Position numbers and translations under genes: made by a program
Notes under the pieces: model-generated
What the model was told of the DNA's origin: nothing
Databases searched by the model: none
The model's input: the letters and a program-made list of their open reading frames with translations, nothing else
DNA from: Sedimenticola sp.
GTDB taxonomy: Bacteria; Pseudomonadota; Gammaproteobacteria; Chromatiales; Chromatiaceae
NCBI GenBank assembly: GCA_026197195.1
Contig: JAPHUG010000220.1
Span: forward strand, 1 to 5,761
Direction: 5' to 3'
DNA: 5,761 bases
Shown: piece after piece, positions 1 to 5,761 of the stretch
Layout of the letters: every line of letters begins with the position of its first letter
Numbering within the stretch: the first letter of the stretch is position 1

Positions 1-1
1 G

Positions 2-574
2 ATCGAAGGTGACATGGGGGATACCCATGTCGGTCTGCAGGCGCGTTTAATGTCACAGGCTTTGCGCAAGTTGACGGCCAACATAAAACGCTCCAACTGT
101 GTGGTTATTTTTATTAACCAGATCCGTATGAAGATCGGCGTCATGTTTGGTAATCCTGAAACTACCACGGGTGGTAATGCCCTGAAATTTTACTCATCCG
201 TGCGGCTGGATATTCGCCGTACCGGCGCCATCAAGAAGGGCGATGAGGTCATTGGCAACGAGACCAAGGTCAAGGTGGTTAAAAATAAAGTGGCACCACC
301 CTTTAAGCAGGTTAATTTTGAGATCCTTTATGGCGAAGGCATTTCACGTGAAGGTGAATTGATTGATCTGGGTGTTCAGTATGGTCTGGTTGATAAGTCG
401 GGTGCCTGGTATAGCTACAACGGCGATCGGATTGGTCAGGGTAAAGATAATGTCCGCAATTTTCTGAAAGAGAACCCTGATATTGCCCAGCACCTGGAAC
501 AGCAGATTCGTGATCAGGCCTTCCCGAAGGCCGCTGTACAGAGTGATACGGAAGAGGCTGAGGTAGAGGCCTAG
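2..574 (+). CDS. recA: RecA recombinase, C-terminal part (5' end outside window)
   Basis: RecA is the ATP-dependent strand-exchange protein of homologous recombination; its filament on single-stranded DNA also triggers LexA self-cleavage in the SOS response. The frame is open from base 2, and 190 residues are present, starting with [11 protein letters not shown], which aligns with E. coli RecA from about residue 155. The Walker A and B regions lie upstream, outside the window. Visible parts are DNA-binding loop L1 (GDTHVG, bases about 17-34), the [10 protein letters not shown] strand with the ATP-sensing Gln (E. coli Gln194), loop L2 ([15 protein letters not shown]) with the Phe equivalent to E. 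coli Phe217, the [13 protein letters not shown] segment, and the C-terminal domain ([24 protein letters not shown]). It ends in a short acidic tail ([10 protein letters not shown]), a known autoregulatory element of RecA. The implied full length of about 344 residues is normal. The ATG at base 14 is internal (an Ile in E. coli L1), not a start. recX follows 21 bases after the TAG stop. Identification is essentially certain. Confidence 0.98.
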   Translation: MEGDMGDTHVGLQARLMSQALRKLTANIKRSNCVVIFINQIRMKIGVMFGNPETTTGGNALKFYSSVRLDIRRTGAIKKGDEVIGNETKVKVVKNKVAPPFKQVNFEILYGEGISREGELIDLGVQYGLVDKSGAWYSYNGDRIGQGKDNVRNFLKENPDIAQHLEQQIRDQAFPKAAVQSDTEEAEVEA

Positions 575-595
575 TAAGGGCTGGGCATCCCCACG

Positions 596-1060
596 ATGTT
601 GAATGATGCCAGTGTGTCAGAACGGAACGAGTTGGAGCAGGCGGCTATCCGCCTGCTTGCCAACCGGGAACATAGCCGATCTGAACTCAGCCGCAAACTG
701 TCTGCTCGTTGTGTAGAGAGTGACTTGCTTGAGCAGGTGCTCGACTGGCTTGAGTCCTGTGGTTATCAAAGTGATGAGCGGTTTACTGAACTCTATATTA
801 AACAACGAAAACAGAAGGGCTTTGGGCCGGTTCGAATACGCCTTGAATTACAAGAGCGGGGTATCTCAGCGGCCCTCATCGAGCACTGGCTAGATGCAGA
901 GGATACCGAGTGGTTGGAACTGCTTGGGGTTTGCTGCAAGCAGAAGTTTGGCTGTTCACCACCGGATGATTTCAAGGCACAGACAAAGCGAGCGCGTTTT
1001 TTAGAGTACCGTGGATTCCCTACTGAGATGATTCGAAGCTATATATGGCGTGACACCTAA
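596..1060 (+). CDS. recX: RecX, regulatory protein of RecA
   Basis: RecX binds in the groove of the RecA filament and inhibits its ATPase, strand exchange and coprotease activity. The 154-residue product is close to the E. coli length (166). It shows the family's three-helix repeats in order: AIRLLANREHSRSELSRKL (residues 17-35), GYQSDERF with KGFGPVRIRLELQERGIS (56-91), and a last repeat with RARFLEYRGFPTEMI (132-146), ending in IWRDT. These match E. coli AVRILAVRDHSEQELRRKL, KGYGPARIRQELNQKGIS and IQRFLLYRGY segment by segment. The ATG at 596 is chosen because it is the first in-frame start after the recA stop. Its Shine-Dalgarno is poor: AAGGG at 576-580 is 15 bases away, so translation may depend on ribosomes finishing recA. 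The residues before the first repeat are few, so a start much further downstream is unlikely. RecX is normally made at far lower levels than RecA, which fits a weak site. Four Cys lie in residues 39-120; I attach no function to them. Confidence 0.96.
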   Translation: MLNDASVSERNELEQAAIRLLANREHSRSELSRKLSARCVESDLLEQVLDWLESCGYQSDERFTELYIKQRKQKGFGPVRIRLELQERGISAALIEHWLDAEDTEWLELLGVCCKQKFGCSPPDDFKAQTKRARFLEYRGFPTEMIRSYIWRDT

Positions 1061-1071
1061 TCCATAGGTGT
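1053..1071 (+). other. Weak hairpin over the recX stop codon
   Basis: ACACCT (1053-1058) and AGGTGT (1066-1071) form a 6-bp stem with a 7-base loop, extendable by a G-U and a T-A pair. It overlaps the recX stop TAA. No T-run follows (TTAAAGCGG), so it does not look like an intrinsic terminator; it could slow 3' decay or be chance. No better terminator for recA-recX is visible before the dyad at 1152. Confidence 0.3.
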
Positions 1072-1151
1072 TAAAGCGGTTGGTCTTGATCGACTCATCT
1101 GCGGTTTAAACAGTAATTAATTCTCCGACTTAATAATACCCCTCCTAAAGA

Positions 1152-1177
1152 CTGTATGAATCGTCCGATTCATACAG
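1152..1177. promoter_or_regulatory. Perfect 26-base dyad upstream of the PAS/GGDEF/EAL gene
   Basis: CTGTATGAATCG (1152-1163), a TC centre, and CGATTCATACAG (1166-1177) form a perfect 12-base inverted repeat; as RNA it would fold into an 11-bp stem with a GUCC loop. It is the strongest symmetry in the spacer. It could be an operator for a dimeric regulator acting on the downstream gene, since it lies just upstream of the best promoter candidate. Alternatively it is a transcription end for recA-recX. Against a + strand terminator, the arm is followed by AAATCAAT, not a T-run; on the - strand it is followed by TCTTT, but no - strand gene ends here. It begins with CTGT and ends with ACAG like a LexA box, but with 18 rather than 8 bases between, so it is not a standard LexA site. 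That the symmetry exists is certain; its role is not. Confidence 0.6.
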
Positions 1178-1183
1178 AAATCA

Positions 1184-1212
1184 ATATCATTTTCAACGCT
1201 TGTTACTATACT
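1184..1212 (+). promoter_or_regulatory. Candidate sigma70-type promoter (weak)
   Basis: TATACT at 1207-1212 matches the -10 consensus TATAAT at five of six positions. At a 17-base spacing the -35 position reads ATATCA, only three of six matches to TTGACA, and there is no TG extension. Transcription would begin near 1219, giving a leader of about 55 bases and placing the dyad centre near -54. A weak -35 would fit a promoter that needs an activator. The spacer is AT-rich, so chance matches are likely. Confidence 0.27.
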
Positions 1213-1222
1213 TCCTCGTAAG

Positions 1223-1241
1223 TCGATCATTTATGGATCGA
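1223..1241 (+). other. Short hairpin in the presumed leader
   Basis: TCGATC (1223-1228) and GATCGA (1236-1241) can pair around the 7-base loop ATTTATG, with a possible extra G-U pair outside. It ends 20 bases before the GAGGA ribosome binding site. The stem is too short to call a riboswitch or attenuator; it is noted as the only local fold I see between the promoter candidate and the start codon. Confidence 0.25.
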
Positions 1242-1261
1242 TTGCAAACCCTACGAAGAAT

Positions 1262-1266
1262 GAGGA
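1262..1266 (+). promoter_or_regulatory. Ribosome binding site deciding a TTG start
   Basis: GAGGA at 1262-1266 is complementary to the 3' end of 16S rRNA and lies 7 bases before TTG at 1274, an ideal spacing. The frame is open upstream to a TGA at 1157-1159, but has no ATG or GTG in 1160-1273. The next in-frame candidates, GTG 1337 and ATG 1394, fall inside the first PAS domain. This site is the main reason for choosing TTG 1274. Confidence 0.72.
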
Positions 1267-1273
1267 CAACTGG

Positions 1274-4200
1274 TTGCAATTACCCGCCCTTTCGCTTGAA
1301 CAATACAAAGACATCATTGAGACAACACTGGAAGGTGTGTGGTTATTGGATGTTCAGGGAAGTACGCTTTTTGTTAATCAGCGTGTGGCTTCCATGTTGG
1401 GCTATAGCCAGAATGAGATGTCGGGCCGTTCGGTGGTGGACTTCATTGATGGAGCTTCCAGAGGGAGGATGCAGAGCTGTATCAAGCGCAGTCAAGGTGG
1501 TCACAAAGAGGAGCGCGAGTTCCGCTTTGTTTGTAAGGATGGTACTTCATTATGGGTGTTGTTTATCTCGTCTCCCCTGTTTGAAAAAGGCCAGCTTTCA
1601 GGAACCATAAATCTGGTTTTTGATTTTACCGAGAGAAAAATGCTTGAGAAGGCGGCCCAGGCGAGTGAGGCGCTGTACCGTCGTATTTTTCAATCGGCCG
1701 GTGTCGGAATCCTGGAGCAGGATATATCAGCCTTGAGGGAGTGGCTGGATACGCTTGATCCAGACGCCTTGTGCAATCCGGACGACCTGTTTACCCGCCA
1801 CCCTGATTTGCTTTCGATTGCAGCATCCAAAATGGTTATTACCCGTGCCAATCCTGCCGCGGTTGAGCTGTTTTGTGCTGATACTGAAGATCAGTTACTG
1901 GGGCCAATCAATCGATTGTTCCCCAAGAGTAGTTTTGCTGCGTTCCAAAAAGCCCTGGTTGAGTATATAAAGGGTTCGCACAAGATTGAGATAGAGATCT
2001 CGCTGCATAGTTTTACCCGTCAATATATCCAGGCCCTGGTCAGGGTCCAGGTCCCCGAAGAAAAAACTGAGCCATGGCTGGTCAACATTGTTGATATAAC
2101 AGGTCGTGTTGAGCTTGAAGATGCGCTGCGTATGAGTGAAGAGCGCTTTCGTGATTTTGCAGAGGTTGCGGCCGATTGGTTCTGGGAGATGGACAGTGAT
2201 TTGCGTTTTGTCTATCTCTCAGGGCGGGTAGAAGATGTTTTGGGTATCTCACCTGTTGAGTTGATGGGGATGACTCGCTCAGAAGCCCATACAGGGCAAG
2301 CCTATTATGCCTCTCAAGCGTGGAAACAGCACCTGGCCAGAGTGCAGGCACATGAACCCTCGCTCTCTGTAGAAGTTGACTGGAAACGGCCGGATGGCGG
2401 TGTGCGCACGATTCGGTTAACGGGTAAGGCTAAGTACTCACTCTCCGGTGAGTTCCTGGGCTATCGTGGTGTGGGTTCCGACCTGACAGGCGTAAAAGCA
2501 CTTGAGCATGAACACCGAAAAGATGCGGCCTTTCGTCATGCGGTGATTGAAAAGGCTGCTGAGGGTCTCTGTGTCTGCTATTCCTGTGATGATTTTCCGT
2601 TCTTACAGTTCACGCTCTGGAATGACCGGATGGCGGAGATCACCGGCTACACGCTCGAAGAGATTAATGAAAAAGGCTGGTATCAAAGCCTCTCTCCTGA
2701 CCTGGAAATACAGCGACAGGCTAAAGAGCGCATGGCGCGCATGCAGGAAGGTGATGACCTGCGTGGTGAAGAGTGGGCCATTACGCGGGCCAACGGGGAG
2801 CAGGTGATCATCAGCATCTCAACATCGGTCATACCGTTTAATGACAAGACCCCAAGGGTGCTGGCACTGATACAGGATGTAACAACACGGAGACAACAGC
2901 AGGATGCCATACTGGAGATTGCCAAGGGCGTCTCTGCCGATAGCGGTAGTGATTTTTTCAGTCGCTTGCTGCAGCATCTGACGCCGGCGCTTGGCGGCTT
3001 TTTCTCATTCATAGGCACACGGGATAAGAATGACCCTGGGCGGGTGCACTCACTTGCCACCTTCAGTAATACGGGGGAGGGTGCCGGATTTACCTATACC
3101 CTTGAACACACGCCCTGTGTCGAGGTCATGGCCGGTGAATACTGCATCTATCCCGAGCATGTCAGCGAGCTGTTTCCAAAAGATCGGGATCTGTCTGATC
3201 GTCAGGTGGAAGGTTATGCAGGAGCCCCCTTAATTGATTCGCAAGGGAAAAACCTGGGTTTGTTGGTCGTGCTCTTTAAGCAGCCTATTGCCAATCCTCA
3301 GTATGTGGAATCGATCTTGCGAATCTTTGCTACTCGCGTTGCATCTGAAATGGAGCGAGGCCATACCGAGAAGGCTGTGTTAGATGAGCGAAAACGGTTT
3401 AAGGATTTTGCTGAAGTCGCATCGGACTGGTTTTGGGAGATGGATGCCGATTTACGGTTTAGCTATTTCTCTGATCGAATAGAGGTGGCAATCGGTGTTC
3501 CAGCCGACTTTTTACTGGGTAAGAGTCGGCGTGACTTGATCACAGCAAACTATGACAAGAGTGTCTGGGATGAACATCTGGCACAACTCGAGGCCCATGA
3601 AGCCTTCCGTGATTTTGAGTATGAGTTTAAGCGCCCCGATGGTGAGGTGATCTTTGTACGGGTGAGCGGAACCCCTCTGTTTGATGAGGAGGGGCATTTC
3701 AAGGGGTATCGCGGTATTGGCTATAACCTGACCAATGAAGTGGAAGCCCGGCGTGCAGAGAGGCGTCTGCAGGATCGACTGCACGATGCGATGGAGAGTG
3801 TACCCGGCGGGGTCATCCTGTTTGATCGTGATGACCGCATGATTATCTGTAACAGTGCCTACAAGGATGCCGTAAAGGAGATTGGTTCAATCCTCAAGCC
3901 TGGGATTACCTTTCGTCAGCTAAATCATGCCCTGGCCGCAGTGGGTCTGGTCGATCTGGAGGGGGCTGAGATTGATGAATGGGTGGAAAAACGGCTAACA
4001 ATGCACAAGGAGAAGCGGCCGTTTGTGTTGAAGGTAAAAGGTGATCGCTGGATAGAGGTGCTGGAGTTTCCCACCCAGGAGCAGGGCACGCTGATCATTC
4101 GGATGGATATTACCGAGCGGATGCGCACCCAGAGAGCGCTTAAGTCAAGTGAAAGTCGCTATCGCACACTAATCGAGCAGGCTGCAGATGGTCTATTGGT

Positions 4201-5761
4201 AACCAATGAGCAGGGCATCATTACAGACTGCAACCGATCGGCCCAAGTCATGCTCGGGTATACGGTGGATGGCCTTTTAAACCATCAGATAAATGAGTTT
4301 ATTCATCCCTCAGAGCGCAGTGGTTTTGAGCAGCAGCGTCAAGAGGTGCATCGACGAGGTTCACTGCTTCTACAACGTAAAATGCTCTGTCGGGATGGCT
4401 CTGTATTGCCGGTTGAGGTTAGCGCCCGCTCATTGCCAGATGGCGGCATACAGGCCCTGATCAGGGATATCTCTGAACGCCTGCTTTCGGAAGAGAGACT
4501 GCGCCTCTCTGCCACCGTCTTTGAAAGCACCCGGGAAGGGGTGTTGATTACGGACGCACAGGGCCATATCACAGCAGTTAACCATGCTTTTACTGAAATT
4601 ACCGGCTATACCGAAGCCGAAGTCAGTGGGAAAAATCCCAGTATTCTCAAATCAGGAAAGCACCTCGATAGCTTCTATGACGAAATGTGGGAGACCATTA
4701 ACAAGATAGGTTACTGGCGGGGTGAAATCTGGAATCGCCGTAAGAATGGCGAGGTCTATCCTGAGTGGGAGACGATCAGTACGGTCAGGAATGAACAGGG
4801 TGAACTGACCAACTATGTGGCCGTGTTTTCCGATATCAGCGATGTGAAAGAGTCAGAGAATCAGCTGGAGTATCTGGCTCATCACGATCCGTTAACAGAA
4901 CTACCCAATCGGCTGTTGTTTACCGCGCGACTGGATCATGCGTTAGAGCGTGCACGACGGGATGATACGTGCCTGGCGGTTCTCTTCATCGATCTTGATC
5001 TGTTTAAGAACATTAATGACAGCCTGGGACATCCTGTGGGTGACGCCTTACTGCAAAAGGTGTCACTGCGTCTGAAGCAACAGTTACGAGATGAAGATAC
5101 GGTGGCTCGTCTTGGGGGGGATGAATTCACCGTCTTGCTTGAGCAGTTGCCCAGCGAGGAGAAAGCGGGCAACCTGGCAGCCAAGCTGGCCCAAAGCCTT
5201 CATGCCCCCTTTATTGTCGAGCAGCATAATCTCCATATTACCGCCAGTATTGGTATCAGTATCTTTCCCAATGATGGCGATACGGCAGCGACACTCTTGC
5301 GTAATGCCGATGCGGCGATGTATCAGGCCAAGGCCCAGGGGCGTAACGGATACCAATACTATACCGAAGAGATGACCTCTTCAGCGGTGAAACGGGTACT
5401 GCTGGAAAACAGTCTTCGCCAAGCGATAGCGCTGAATCAGTTTGTAGTCTACTACCAGCCGAAGTTATCCCTTATTGATGGAAAAGTGATCGGTTCTGAG
5501 GCACTGGTTCGTTGGATGCACCCTGAGATGGGATTGGTTCCGCCTGATAATTTTATTCCATTGGCTGAAGATACGGGCTTGATTGTGCCGATTGGAGCCT
5601 GGGTATTAAAGACCGCCTGTCAGCAGATCAAACAGTGGCAGGATATTGGGTTGGATGCAGGGACCGTCGCGGTCAATCTATCCGGGCAACAACTGCAGCG
5701 GGGTGATCTTGTGGCCACCGTCAAGGAGGCGCTGGCGGAGTCAGGACTCAATGCCTCCTCA
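1274..5761 (+). CDS. Multi-PAS/GAF GGDEF-EAL cyclic-di-GMP protein (3' end outside window)
   Basis: This is a predicted cytoplasmic sensor enzyme that makes (GGDEF) and/or breaks down (EAL) the second messenger c-di-GMP. The frame is intact for 1496 codons with no stop before the edge. Approximate domains: PAS1 9-121; PAS2 135-278, with an insertion at about 150-185; PAS3 290-405; PAS4 417-539 (WNDRMAEITGYTLEEIN); GAF 546-695 (GYAGAPLIDSQGKNLGLLVV); PAS5 707-820; PAS6 833-947, of the PAS-7-like type; PAS7 957-1069; PAS8 1075-1190. Most PAS units end in the usual D-[ILVF]-[TS]-x-R-like motif (FTERK, MDITER, IRDISER). GGDEF spans about 1199-1360 and EAL begins at about 1377. I see no transmembrane segment or signal peptide. 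The start is TTG 1274, set by GAGGA. The gene follows recX by 213 bases on the same strand and probably has its own promoter. Ligands of the sensor domains are unknown. The family call is certain; net activity cannot be read from sequence, and by order of the domains it resembles dual GGDEF-EAL proteins. Confidence 0.95.
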   Translation, partial: MQLPALSLEQYKDIIETTLEGVWLLDVQGSTLFVNQRVASMLGYSQNEMSGRSVVDFIDGASRGRMQSCIKRSQGGHKEEREFRFVCKDGTSLWVLFISSPLFEKGQLSGTINLVFDFTERKMLEKAAQASEALYRRIFQSAGVGILEQDISALREWLDTLDPDALCNPDDLFTRHPDLLSIAASKMVITRANPAAVELFCADTEDQLLGPINRLFPKSSFAAFQKALVEYIKGSHKIEIEISLHSFTRQYIQALVRVQVPEEKTEPWLVNIVDITGRVELEDALRMSEERFRDFAEVAADWFWEMDSDLRFVYLSGRVEDVLGISPVELMGMTRSEAHTGQAYYASQAWKQHLARVQAHEPSLSVEVDWKRPDGGVRTIRLTGKAKYSLSGEFLGYRGVGSDLTGVKALEHEHRKDAAFRHAVIEKAAEGLCVCYSCDDFPFLQFTLWNDRMAEITGYTLEEINEKGWYQSLSPDLEIQRQAKERMARMQEGDDLRGEEWAITRANGEQVIISISTSVIPFNDKTPRVLALIQDVTTRRQQQDAILEIAKGVSADSGSDFFSRLLQHLTPALGGFFSFIGTRDKNDPGRVHSLATFSNTGEGAGFTYTLEHTPCVEVMAGEYCIYPEHVSELFPKDRDLSDRQVEGYAGAPLIDSQGKNLGLLVVLFKQPIANPQYVESILRIFATRVASEMERGHTEKAVLDERKRFKDFAEVASDWFWEMDADLRFSYFSDRIEVAIGVPADFLLGKSRRDLITANYDKSVWDEHLAQLEAHEAFRDFEYEFKRPDGEVIFVRVSGTPLFDEEGHFKGYRGIGYNLTNEVEARRAERRLQDRLHDAMESVPGGVILFDRDDRMIICNSAYKDAVKEIGSILKPGITFRQLNHALAAVGLVDLEGAEIDEWVEKRLTMHKEKRPFVLKVKGDRWIEVLEFPTQEQGTLIIRMDITERMRTQRALKSSESRYRTLIEQAADGLLVTNEQGIITDCNRSAQVMLGYTVDGLLNHQINEFIHPSERSGFEQQRQEVHRRGSLLLQRKMLCRDGSVLPVEVSARSLPDGGIQALIRDISERLLSEERLRLSATVFESTREGVLITDAQGHITAVNHAFTEITGYTEAEVSGKNPSILKSGKHLDSFYDEMWETINKIGYWRGEIWNRRKNGEVYPEWETISTVRNEQGELTNYVAVFSDISDVKESENQLEYLAHHDPLTELPNRLLFTARLDHALERARRDDTCLAVLFIDLDLFKNINDSLGHPVGDALLQKVSLRLKQQLRDEDTVARLGGDEFTVLLEQLPSEEKAGNLAAKLAQSLHAPFIVEQHNLHITASIGISIFPNDGDTAATLLRNADAAMYQAKAQGRNGYQYYTEEMTSSAVKRVLLENSLRQAIALNQFVVYYQPKLSLIDGKVIGSEALVRWMHPEMGLVPPDNFIPLAEDTGLIVPIGAWVLKTACQQIKQWQDIGLDAGTVAVNLSGQQLQRGDLVATVKEALAESGLNASS
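2141..2488 (+). repeat. Duplicated PAS module, first copy (third PAS)
   Basis: This codes for residues 290-405, beginning ERFRDFAEVAADWFWEMD and ending GYRGVGSDLT. It aligns with the module at 3392-3733. By hand I count about 50 identical residues over some 115 aligned positions, with 17 of 19 identical across the DFAEVA.DWFWEMD.DLRF stretch, and with shared KRPDG and GYRG.G motifs. The DNA differs at many third positions, so the duplication is old or both were acquired as members of one PAS subfamily. Confidence 0.85.
3392..3733 (+). repeat. Duplicated PAS module, second copy (PAS after the GAF domain)
   Basis: This codes for residues 707-820, beginning KRFKDFAEVASDWFWEMD and ending GYRGIGYNLT. 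It is the partner of 2141-2488, with two residues fewer in the middle (near NYDKSVWDEHLA). Between the copies lie one PAS and the GAF domain, so this is not a simple adjacent tandem copy. The WFWEMD.DLRF signature marks a PAS subfamily common in proteobacterial GGDEF proteins and histidine kinases; its ligand is not known to me. Confidence 0.85.
4868..5353 (+). other. GGDEF (diguanylate cyclase) domain with RxxD inhibitory site
   Basis: Residues about 1199-1360. It opens with the standard LAHHDPLTELPNR linker (1201-1213). Catalytic features are intact: FIDLDLFKNIND (metal Asp 1240 region), GHPVGD (1252-1257), and the GGDEF signature at residues 1281-1285 (bases 5114-5128). RDED at 1272-1275 sits five residues before GGDEF, which is the exact position and form (RxxD) of the product-inhibition I-site. 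The domain should therefore be a competent, feedback-inhibited cyclase. The end is marked by the usual NADAAMYQAKAQGRNGY segment. Confidence 0.93.
5402..5761 (+). other. EAL (c-di-GMP phosphodiesterase) domain, N-terminal part
   Basis: Residues about 1377-1496, cut by the window edge. Visible conserved features are VVYYQPK (1391-1397), the signature EALVRW with its metal-binding Glu at 1409, PDNFIPLAEDTGLI, and VNLSGQQL with the metal-binding Asn at 1468. All residues expected so far are intact. The later catalytic residues (the DDFG loop and the downstream Glu and Lys) lie outside, so activity cannot be fully judged. Confidence 0.92.

Noticed and set aside
1055..1150. A small reverse-strand peptide gene in the spacer, suggested by AGGAGGGG on the - strand (1135-1145 area)
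   Set aside because: The only ATG frame nearby codes for 13 residues and starts more than 30 bases from the purine-rich site, so the pair does not make a plausible gene.
1152..1177. The dyad as a LexA (SOS) box
   Set aside because: A LexA box is CTGT-N8-ACAG; here the two ends are 18 bases apart, and neither half alone completes a site.
1087..1229. Distant inverted repeat TGATCGACT (1087-1095) and AGTCGATCA (1221-1229)
   Set aside because: Nine bases built around the self-complementary GATC, 125 bases apart, are compatible with chance and have no supporting structure.
1200..1610. A 136-codon + strand open frame, including an ATG at 1233, overlapping the start of the c-di-GMP gene
   Set aside because: It overlaps the first PAS domain in another frame, its product resembles nothing I recognise, and the ATG at 1233 has no ribosome binding site. 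The PAS sequence in the other frame is unmistakable.
2082..3060. Two reverse-strand open frames inside the c-di-GMP gene (2082-2351 and 2683-3060)
   Set aside because: They are antisense to clear PAS/GAF coding sequence, have compositionally biased products without family motifs, and no promoter or ribosome site stands out.
1..5761. CRISPR arrays, tRNA or rRNA genes, insertion sequences, attachment sites
   Set aside because: No regularly spaced repeats, cloverleaf sequences, transposase motifs or terminal inverted repeats were seen; nearly all of the window is accounted for by three genes.

Overview
The window reads as a gammaproteobacterial chromosome segment. Three genes lie head to tail on the + strand: the 3' part of recA, a complete recX, and a very long gene for a multi-sensor cyclic-di-GMP enzyme that runs off the right edge. 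The RecA and RecX sequences are close to the Escherichia coli type, and a PAS/GGDEF/EAL protein of this size is typical of free-living, environmental proteobacteria. I cannot name a genus from the sequence alone.

Left part (1-1060): recA is cut at its 5' end; the window starts at about E. coli residue 155. recX follows after only 21 bases, with no terminator-like hairpin between them, so the two are probably co-transcribed. RecX binds RecA filaments and limits their activity, so this is a DNA-repair and recombination unit.

Middle (1061-1273): a 213-base, AT-rich spacer with no credible gene. It holds a weak hairpin over the recX stop, a perfect 26-base dyad at 1152-1177 (12-base arms, 2-base centre), a weak sigma70-like promoter candidate, a short leader hairpin, and a GAGGA ribosome binding site set for a TTG start at 1274.

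Right part (1274-5761): one uninterrupted frame of 1496 codons with no stop in the window. I read eight PAS domains, one GAF domain, a GGDEF domain with intact catalytic residues and an RxxD inhibitory site, and the first third or so of an EAL domain. No membrane segment or signal peptide is visible, so it is predicted to be a cytoplasmic sensor that makes and/or degrades c-di-GMP. Two of the PAS domains (third and sixth) are clearly related copies of one another.

I do not see a clearly new biological system. The most worthwhile points are the unusually large sensor array, the perfect dyad in its upstream region, the TTG start that hides the true N-terminus, and the position of this gene directly after recX, where alaS stands in E. 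coli.
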